This document shows positions 56,935 to 64,000 of a stretch of 64,000 nucleotides of DNA, piece by piece. The position numbers were made by a program, and so were the translations under genes. The DNA is from Liolophura sinensis. Lineage: Eukaryota; Mollusca; Polyplacophora; Chitonida; Chitonidae. The number at the start of each line of letters is the position of its first letter. Positions within the stretch are counted from its first letter, which is position 1. The stretch spans positions 2,416,160-2,480,159 of the forward strand of contig NC_088298.1 of assembly GCF_032854445.1 (NCBI RefSeq), in the 5' to 3' direction. The notes beneath the pieces are model-generated. The model worked only from the letters and a program-made list of their open reading frames with translations. It had not been told where the DNA came from and searched no databases.

Positions 56935-57330
56935 ATATGCATTTGACAATGTATGTGTCTGCAGTTGTCATTTGCCATGCATTTGGCCGATGACTGAGCA
57001 CGCTTGTCATGCATTTGGCCGATGACTGAGCACGCTTGTCATGCATTTGGCAGTTTAACAGCCGTGACATTTTGAGTCCTATGAATTTGACAATGTATGT
57101 GTCTGTAGTTGTCATTTGCCATGCATTTGGGCGTTGACTGTAGCACGTTTGTCATGCATTTGGCCGTTGACATGTAGCACGTTTGTCATGCATTTGGCCG
57201 TTGACTGTAGCACGTTTGTCATGCATTTGGCCGTTGACATGTAGCACGTTTGTCATGCATTTGGCAGTTGACTGTAGCACGTTTGTCATGCATTTAGCGA
57301 CTTAACAGCCTTGATGATTTTGAGTCCGTA
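56935..57330. repeat. Minisatellite with higher-order structure
   Basis: Inner unit of about 30-33 bp, TTGTCATGCATTTGGCCGTT followed by GACTGTAGCACG. Alternating GACTGTAGCACG and GACATGTAGCACG forms give a dimer period after 57.12 kb. The whole block is itself duplicated: ATTTGACAATGTATGTGTCT opens at about 56941 and 57087, and TTTAACAGCCGTGACATTTT / CTTAACAGCCTTGATGATTT closes at about 57053 and 57301. Confidence 0.88.
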
Positions 57331-58770
57331 TGCTGTATAATTATAGCTGCGCCCTGCATAGTTTTCTGTCCACACTAGTTGAAATCACTGATAAAAAACA
57401 TGGCTTTTTTATATCCAGTATGAATTTGTTGGCTTTAGAATTCATCTTAAATAAATAAATAAATATATAAATAAATCATTGTCCTCTTAAATCATCTTTC
57501 CCATTGGAACAGCCAATTATAAGGGAAAAGGCTCTTCCCTGATAATACCTGGCGTTCAAAGAACATGTACAAATTAGAGAATGGAGAACTACGCCACAGG
57601 CATCAACACATATACATATCTGACAAATTCTTTGTTTACTATTTCATCTACTGTAAATGTACATTATAATTTAGGTCTACACACTACGTTCGCTTTGACT
57701 CTTTGGTTTTATACATGTATGCACTCCTTGACCACAGTACCGGTCATCATAAGCCTCTTCTTAATTTCTATCCTATGACCGCCGGTCAGTGTTGGAGAAT
57801 GACCACTAATTGCGTTGGTATCAGCCTGCTGTCATATCTCACGGGAAATATAATCCCTCCCTGAATTCATTGGACCATAATCCCTAGGGCGGGGATCGTG
57901 GGTCACTGTGACCTGGCTATCATACCTTACCTCGGTTGTGGTCGACCCACACCCCGTAGTCGCAGCATTAGGTGCAATAAATCCTTTCTACAGGGCAGCA
58001 GTTTCAAAGGCTCAATCGCTGTCCAATTATAAATGTCCACCTTTCAGTAATGTAACAGAAGTTTCGCCTTTCACATCTTGATAATGCAAGCTGAGTAGTC
58101 ATCTGAGAAGCGCCATTCCATAACACCTCTAATAGCGCTACGGCCTCGGGCAGTGGGGGAGAAGAAGGATGAATTGGGAGGGGGAAGGGGGGGGGACGAC
58201 GGAGAAAAGCAAGAATAGGGGGCTACCTAGCTTCATGTATTATACGAGAGCAGCTGTAACTGCTGCGCACAAGTGATAGCTCCAGTTATCTTTACATCCG
58301 ACCAGGCAATCTGCCATACCGATCTTCCAGTTTAACGCAGTGTTGGATTTCTTACTCCTAAACCATCCATTAAGCCACAGGAGGGTTCAAAATTGCTGAC
58401 CGAGCTTCTGTAGATGTTAAGAGATGGCCGATGGATTCGTCTTGGCTTGTAACTAATCCAAGAGAGATGTTATGACGGTGGATTTGGCATATTCTTATCG
58501 ACTGATGAGAAATTGAGATGTCGGTTCGCGAAAGGAAAAGTCGAGAATGAGCATCGCCTTTGAGATCTGGATTAAAATTAACCCATATGTTCTCTTGTAT
58601 GGCGAGAAATCTGTAGCATATTCACAATTGTTTATTTGTTTATTAATATTAATATTAATTTATATTATTTCATTTGTTTGTCTATTGTATTTTTCTATAT
58701 GTTTATTCATCAATTTGTGTATAGTTTGTATACTTCTTTGTTTGTTTGTATATTTCTATATTTCTTATTT
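57331..58770. other. No recognised gene
   Basis: An AATA run at 57450-57475 and a poly-G run at 58185-58196. ORFs of 65-99 codons at 57581 and 58547 are T-rich with hydrophobic products, probably chance. Confidence 0.4.
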
Positions 58771-58773
58771 ATC

Positions 58774-58900
58774 CCCAGATGGTCATGGGTTTCCCTCGGG
58801 CTCAGTCCGGTTTCCTCCCACCGTAATGCTGGCCGGCGTGGTATAAGTGAAATATTCCTGAGGACGGCGTAAAACACCAACTAAATAATTAAATAAACAA
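58774..58900 (+). mobile_element. SINE-A, 5'-truncated
   Basis: AGATGGTCATGGGTTTCCCT, GGTTTCCTCCCACCGTAATG, TATAAGTGAAATATTCCTGA, GGACGGCGTAAAACACCAAC and AATTAAATAAA tail. Confidence 0.92.
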
Positions 58901-59668
58901 ATCAGCCTTTTGACTTGTGAATCCCAGTGTGTTAAATCATTGGTCAGTCGATGACACTTCATTGGGATGACGCCGCGAGCTCGGAGTTCTAAACTCAATG
59001 GTAATGAATCAACAGAATATTTTTCAATAATAATAATAATGAAGTCGAGGCATCACCAAGTAAATGTAAAAGGTTTCACAAGCTTGCCGGGATCATTATC
59101 AATATCGTTATTATTACCTTGATATTGCTCCCAGCATATGGATCGAAAGCCATTGAAATCTTCTGCGTTTACGTGATGATGGTTCGACGTCATTGTTATC
59201 ATAGGGAACCGCGAAGAAACTTTTTTCGCCAGGTGGCGCTGTGATGCAATGCCATTTCGTTCACATGCCTTGAGTCTTTGTTTTCACGGATGGCTGGAGT
59301 TAGCTGGTAAAAGAGGTCAAACAAGCAATACTGACACAGTGCCGTGTACGGGGATGTACGAACAGGACTGGCCACGCATTCCGCTAGTCCGATAAAAGCG
59401 AGTAAAAGCGTGAAAAATTGCAGTCGGCGTGGTATAAGTGGGAGCCGTCAGTACAGTGAGGTTTACAGAGCCCCTATAACAGTCAGTGACTATCTAGACC
59501 AGGCAACGTCCGGTAAATTTTTGTTTTCATTCATGTATGACCGCGTGTTAGAATATAGGAATCCATTGTGCATTGCACAGTCACTGTAGTGAATTTTACT
59601 CCTTGATGCGGTTACCTCATATCTAGCCACGGCACTACACACTTTAACAACAAAAAATGAAAAAAGAC
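58901..59668. other. No recognised feature
   Basis: A short AAT run at 59025-59040. The 81-codon ORF at 59344-59589 has no family. Confidence 0.4.
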
Positions 59669-59807
59669 TAGGTCCTAAATTCACGAAGCACTACGTAACG
59701 TTACGTTACGTTCACTTAACTACCACGGAAACCAGAACTGTAGGCATTACGTCATCATGCTAGTTTCGAGATCGTAACGTTAAGAGAGCTTTGTGAAACT
59801 GGGCCCT
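59669..59807. mobile_element. Short MITE (family M3)
   Basis: The left end TAGGTCCTAAATTCACGAAG and the reverse complement of the right end AGGGCCCAGTTTCACAAAG are inverted partners, each followed by CACTACGTAACGTTACG or CTCTCTTAACGTTACG. Total ~139 bp. Ends of this GGGCCCRGTTTCACAAAG type are widespread in marine invertebrate MITEs (recalled, not checked). Confidence 0.65.
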
Positions 59808-59809
59808 GA

Positions 59810-61015
59810 GGCCTATAACTTAATAAGCCATAATATTATTAATAATCATTAAATATAATAATCAGGAAATAATTTTGCAAATAGAAATCAGCGGACATGG
59901 ACAACTATAGATTATGTGATTTGTGCATTTACTTCCAGTACTTCTCTGTGTAATAATGGGTTTTTTTATTTCTTGTTTAAAAAGGAACTAAACCTCTATA
60001 AACGTCTGAAATGAAGTGCAGTGCCCAGTGTCTCTCATTGGTTCCATGAGCCTAGCGCATCAGCTGACAGTAGACAAAAACGAGCTTGTGATCTACACAG
60101 AAAATCTGAGGCCGACGATGAACAGAGAAAAACAACCATGCTGCATATAGGTGCAGAAGAGATCGTTGCCTTTCAAAGTATTTTTGCTTAATGGTGAGTG
60201 CATGGAGACCAACATTACAAATTGCTTTACATGTACTATATTTTTAAAACCAATAGTTGATTACTGGCCAGTGATAATGGAGTTTTTAATCCGAGCACAT
60301 TTACTCTGGATACATAGAGCTATTCCATTCCAAATTGGTTTCCAAGCCTGCAGATAAGCAGCCTGACGCGGACATTGTCGGGCCTGAAATCCCCTCTTGT
60401 CAGATAAAAACTAACTGGTGTTTGACGAGTTTCACATATAAATATTGGAGGGAATATTCAAAATGCTTCTTGGGTTGAACAGGTCTTGAAGTTTGTTAGC
60501 CATGCGTCAAAAATTTATTTGTAGGCCTAAGTTTGTAAGTGCATTTACTGTAAATCTGTGAATGTATGCGTACAATTATTATGAAAATGACATTAAAAAT
60601 GATTTGTTGGTGTCATTAAAGATGGACGCTTAATAAAACTGTGCAGATTATTTCTCCACAACCCATACCATAATTCTAATGTTTGGGACATCTGGTTTGC
60701 TGTTTTTAGCCAGTATACATGTAATTGTAGCAGGAATATTATGTTTCTTTCTTTCACATAGTTAGAATTAGGGCATGGGCTGTAGAGAAATAATTTAGAC
60801 ATGTTTCAAAATATTGGTTCCAGAGGTGGGTGAAAATGTTGAAGAATTAGGGTACATGTATATAATCCGTTAGTGTAGGTTGTAAAAAATGAAACGATGG
60901 CCAAACAGTCAAGGAGAAACCAACGCAGGTTGGCTGTCAGAACCAGTTTAACATCAAGACAGCCACGTGTACAACTCTGACAGACTTGGAAACCATGACC
61001 TTAGTTCAGAGTTAC
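59810..61015. other. Upstream flank of the DDE_Tnp_4 pseudogene, unassigned
   Basis: May contain the N-terminal (THAP-type) part of the transposase, but I could not recognise it. A 68-codon ORF at 60151-60357 is unremarkable. Confidence 0.35.
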
Positions 61016-61019
61016 AATA

Positions 61020-61865
61020 GTGATTCTTCTGCGATACATTACTCTACTGGACTTGAGAGTTATGGCAAATTGATGTTTGTCTTGAATGCATTAGGGCCTG
61101 CTGTGTACCAACTGCATTATCGCCAAACAGTTATTCCTCCCTTGTAAGTTGAAGATCAGTTTTTTTCCGGGCTTTAGTCAAGATAAGGCGCAGTATGCCA
61201 AATTTCCTTAACTAAGTAGGATGTTCAAGATCCCAGAGGCCAGTGTGACAAACACTTTCGTGACATGGATTAATTCCATGGCCTATCGGTGGAAAGAAAC
61301 CAGTTGGTGGCCCTCTGGCGACATATTTCGTTTTTATGGCCCCAGTGATTTTAAGGCCAAGTTTCCTTCTACAAGGCTTATTACAAATGGGACAGAATGA
61401 AGGAGACCCTCTTTCCCATCAAATTACTTTCTCCTGGTTCAAAAACAGAAATACCGTGAAAGTGTTGACTGGATTGTGACCAGGTGGACTTGGGTCCTAC
61501 GTTTCCGAGGCGTACGGTGGATAGGCGAGTGATCGCCAAATCTGCTAGAGATCAACACTAATGACAATCTGTGATCCTGCATGGAGATAGCATAATGTGT
61601 GACGAAGGCTTTACTGTGCAGGACCTATTCGAAAGCTCCATGGTATCTGTTAATAGCCCAACCTTTTGTAGCAAGAAAAACGGATGTGGTAATACCGTTT
61701 TGAATGACCGCAGGATAGCCAGCAAGCGTGTTCATGTAAAATGAATTATTGGGTTAGCTGAAATAACATTTTGAAAAAGCCGGTAAACAGCACAGAATCT
61801 TTGTTGGCTAATCAAAGCATCAAATTGTGTTTCTATCTCTGTAATTTTGGGCTCAATATTGTCGC
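61020..61865 (+). pseudogene. Dead DDE_Tnp_4 transposase (ISL2EU/Harbinger-like)
   Basis: Fragments read along the plus strand in three frames follow the order of this transposase family. HYSTGLESYGKLMFVLNALG and GPAVYQLHYR come first, then VEDQFF, VKIRRSMPNFL, VTNTFVTWINSMAYRW, FKAKFPSTRLITNGTE (the usual IIDGTE, Asp 1 changed to Asn, followed by a stop), NRNTVKVLTG and GSYVSEAYGG. SDR (Asp 2), GDSIMCDEGFTVQDLF (Asp 3), IASKRVHV (followed by K-stop where ERIIGL is usual) and LLANQSIKLCFYLCNF close it. At least five stops or frameshifts and two lost catalytic acidic residues make it inactive. The N-terminal domain was not found. The best intact stretch is a 59-codon frame at 61221-61400. Confidence 0.92.
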
Positions 61866-61953
61866 TAATAATGCTTAAAATCTGCATCATGTTTCGTTGT
61901 ACCTGTTTCACATTTATACTGTAAATGTCATTGACATTATCTTCCGTGAAATT

Positions 61954-62300
61954 ACCGGCCTCGATAGCACAGTTGGTAGAGTGGAGCTTCGGGAGCGGCA
62001 TATCCAGGATCAATCCTGGGTCGAGTCACACCTAAGACCTTAAAAGAGGAAGTTGCGCCTTCATCGCTTGGCGTTCAGCATGAAGCGGATAGTGCAACTA
62101 TTGGTTGACCAGTATCAGTATAATGGCTCGGGTGGGGCGGCTTGCATGCCTTTTCAGTGAAGCAGCACTAAATAAGAGCGGTGGAAATCCGTCCTGCGAC
62201 AAGAAGGCACATTACATGCATTCTAAGAATTCCTTCGTCGTCATATGTCGTCAAAAATTGTTAAGTACGACGTTAAACGCCAAGCACTCATTCACTCACT
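61954..62300 (+). mobile_element. SINE-B, full length with 13-bp target-site duplication
   Basis: tRNA-related head GCCTCGATAGCACAGTTGGT with box A, then GCTTCGGGAGCGGC and box B CAGGATCAATCCTGGG, followed by the SINE-B body, TAAGTACGACGTTAAACGCC and (ACTC)n. Flanked by CTTCCGTGAAATT at 61941-61953 and CTTCCGTGGAATT at 62301-62313 (one mismatch). It landed about 90 bp downstream of the dead transposase. The reference copy of this family in the window. Confidence 0.96.
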
Positions 62301-62361
62301 CTTCCGTGGAATTGAGGCAAAACCAAGATTGTTGGTTTTATAATTTCGTAGATGTATATCA

Positions 62362-62450
62362 GATTTGAACTCACAGCGATCGCATTGGTGAGAGGCTCCT
62401 GGGTCATTACGCTGCGCTAGCGCGCTAACCGACTGAGCCACGGAGGCCCC
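62362..62450 (-). mobile_element. SINE-A, head only
   Basis: On the minus strand, GGCCTCCGTGGCTCAGTCGG box A and box B region GTGAGTTCAAATC are almost perfect, but the element stops straight after box B. Body and tail are missing, the reverse of the usual 5' truncation. Confidence 0.88.
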
Positions 62451-64000
62451 TATTGTCCATGAACTCTGTTGCCTATTGCATCACAAAGAAATGCCATGAC
62501 TGCCATGGGGTTGGCGTGGGGGGGGGGGGGGGGGGTATAATGGGGCTTGCAAATTAACATTTCTGTCTGTGATCAAGGTTCAAATAAATAAAATAAATAT
62601 GATGTTACCTTTACTGGTGAAGAAAAAATAACCTTTTCATCCAGGCTTATGTCCAACTGTGACAAGAACTCCTCCAGCCTGGCAAGAATAATATTTGGCA
62701 TTGTTGACACCATCCCTGCATGTAAGTCCTTGCAGAAGCTGCACCGGTAGATTCACGGAAAACTCCGCCACTGGCTCATGTTAATGACGAGGTCCTCTGT
62801 AGGTATCCAGAAACTCAAGGTTTTAAGCAATATAAGTGTACATGAGAAAACTTTGGAGAAATTCCTGAAGAGCCCAACAGGCCTGTAATTGTCCCAGGTC
62901 ATTAGTTTCCAAGTCATTTACATTTCGATGATGAGGTCAGCAGACACATCGGTATTTCGATTGACCGTATGATCACGGATAATAAACTGAAAATCGTTAT
63001 GTACACTGAGAAACAAATAGAATAGCCTAATGTAATTGCTAGATTTACAGATCCGTGTAACTAAGAAATTTACACATCATTTTAGGCCTGCACTGTGAGC
63101 TAGTAAATCAACAAAATCTGGCGATCGAGTATGGGATTACAACAACAACGCACAATTGTGGTTGGTTTTATTTCAACTTTCCTGGCTTTCAAATCTTTTG
63201 TTCTTCCTGATAACTTAGCACTCCTCTGTCGGTGTTCGTTTTTCAACTCGCAGAGGCTTCATTCCTGATAAGACCGTATGATAAGTCACAACGATACTGA
63301 TACTATCGTTTGTATCTACCGCCATGAAACAATAGATCAGGAAGTGAGAGAGAGCCTAAGTGAACAGAAAGACCCAAATGGCGTCGGAGCGCCCTCTACT
63401 GGATTAGTTCTTTTGATTCCCCGTTGTTGAACTCACGTACGACTATGAGTCTAAATCTTGTCTCCATTGTCGCTTCTCACAAATCAGTTTTTCTCACTAT
63501 TTATGTGGCACCATTCTATTTTTGTCTAAGGTTGATATTTTGAAAATCACATGCATACAAGTTAGCAGTTATATATTTGTTTTCTGATTTTAATAATGTA
63601 TGCAGACGCACTGAAATATGGCTTTTCGGTATTTTGGTTTTTAAATCCACAAAAAAAATAAATTAAAATAAACTCATCGCGCCGATATTATGCTGCAGGT
63701 AATGACTTTGCATGGTAATTATGACCACTTGATTCCAGTTCCGGTGGCACAAATTTGTTTCAAGATATCAACGCAAAAGAGACGTCAATCCGAATCATGG
63801 GGCTATCACGGACTGTACAGAATCGCATTACTGGAGCCTGTTCATTAAATCGCTGTACTAAATTTACAAAGGTACATTCATTCAAGTACGTTAGCGGTCC
63901 TGAGAGCTCGTTCACTGTAGTAACATTTTTGACTGAGTTCATTTCTTTATTCATCTTTGGCATGATCCCAGTCGCAAGAAGCCGATGACTTTGAAGTGTT
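62451..64000. other. No recognised gene
   Basis: A poly-G run at 62518-62536. ORFs at 63755-63988 (77 codons, plus) and 63760-63963 (67 codons, minus) overlap and have no recognised family. Confidence 0.4.

Noticed and set aside
58547-58872. 99-codon hydrophobic ORF as a membrane protein
   Set aside because: The hydrophobic part is a T-rich low-complexity stretch and the C-terminus is SINE-A.
61732-62013. 93-codon minus-strand ORF
   Set aside because: It is antisense to the transposase C-terminus and the SINE-B head, both supported on the plus strand.
61960-62035. Functional tRNA gene
   Set aside because: The A and B boxes are clear, but acceptor pairing is absent and the sequence continues into a SINE body with target-site duplications.

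Overview
The window is eukaryotic, AT-rich, non-coding DNA that looks like a marine mollusc genome, more likely a bivalve. No prokaryotic gene organisation is present, no ORF has a recognisable cellular function, and the longest ORF is 188 codons. Nearly all recognisable content is repetitive: at least three tRNA-derived SINE families, several MITE-like inverted-repeat elements, two decayed DDE transposase genes, at least one further interspersed family, about ten minisatellite or satellite arrays and many old duplicated blocks. The mollusc assignment rests on familiarity with the SINE types (tail GTACGRCGTAAAAC plus AATA, ACTC or CATA repeats). It is an inference, not a database match.

Layout. 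0-10 kb: a 269-bp MITE (175-443), two copies of a MITE that carries a SAP-like mini-ORF (822-1190 and 7380-7755), SINE copies and a 21-bp minisatellite. 10-14 kb: a 5'-truncated SINE with a perfect 14-bp target-site duplication, then a dead mariner transposase on the minus strand (12256-13690), split by a 464-bp interspersed element at a site whose original reading can be reconstructed. 14-24 kb: old duplicated blocks, a 39-bp minisatellite and a 0.65-kb element with about 250-bp inverted arms (20107-20755). 24-31 kb: mostly unassigned sequence with small tandem repeats. 31.6-33.5 kb: a 61-bp satellite of about 31 monomers that appears to derive from the end of the first MITE family. 33.6-52 kb: a mosaic of paralogous blocks, a 45-48-bp minisatellite that appears to derive from the interspersed element seen in mariner, and nested SINEs. 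52-60 kb: more SINEs and a minisatellite with higher-order structure. 60.9-61.9 kb: a dead DDE_Tnp_4 (ISL2EU/Harbinger-like) transposase, followed by a full SINE with a 13-bp target-site duplication.

Nothing suggests an operon or pathway. The window is best read as a record of transposition, duplication and satellite birth. The most informative points are satellites seeded from transposon ends, three SINE families converging on one 3' tail motif, and the SAP-like peptide conserved inside a MITE. All positions come from reading by eye, so boundaries are good to a few bases where target-site duplications are quoted and to tens of bases elsewhere.
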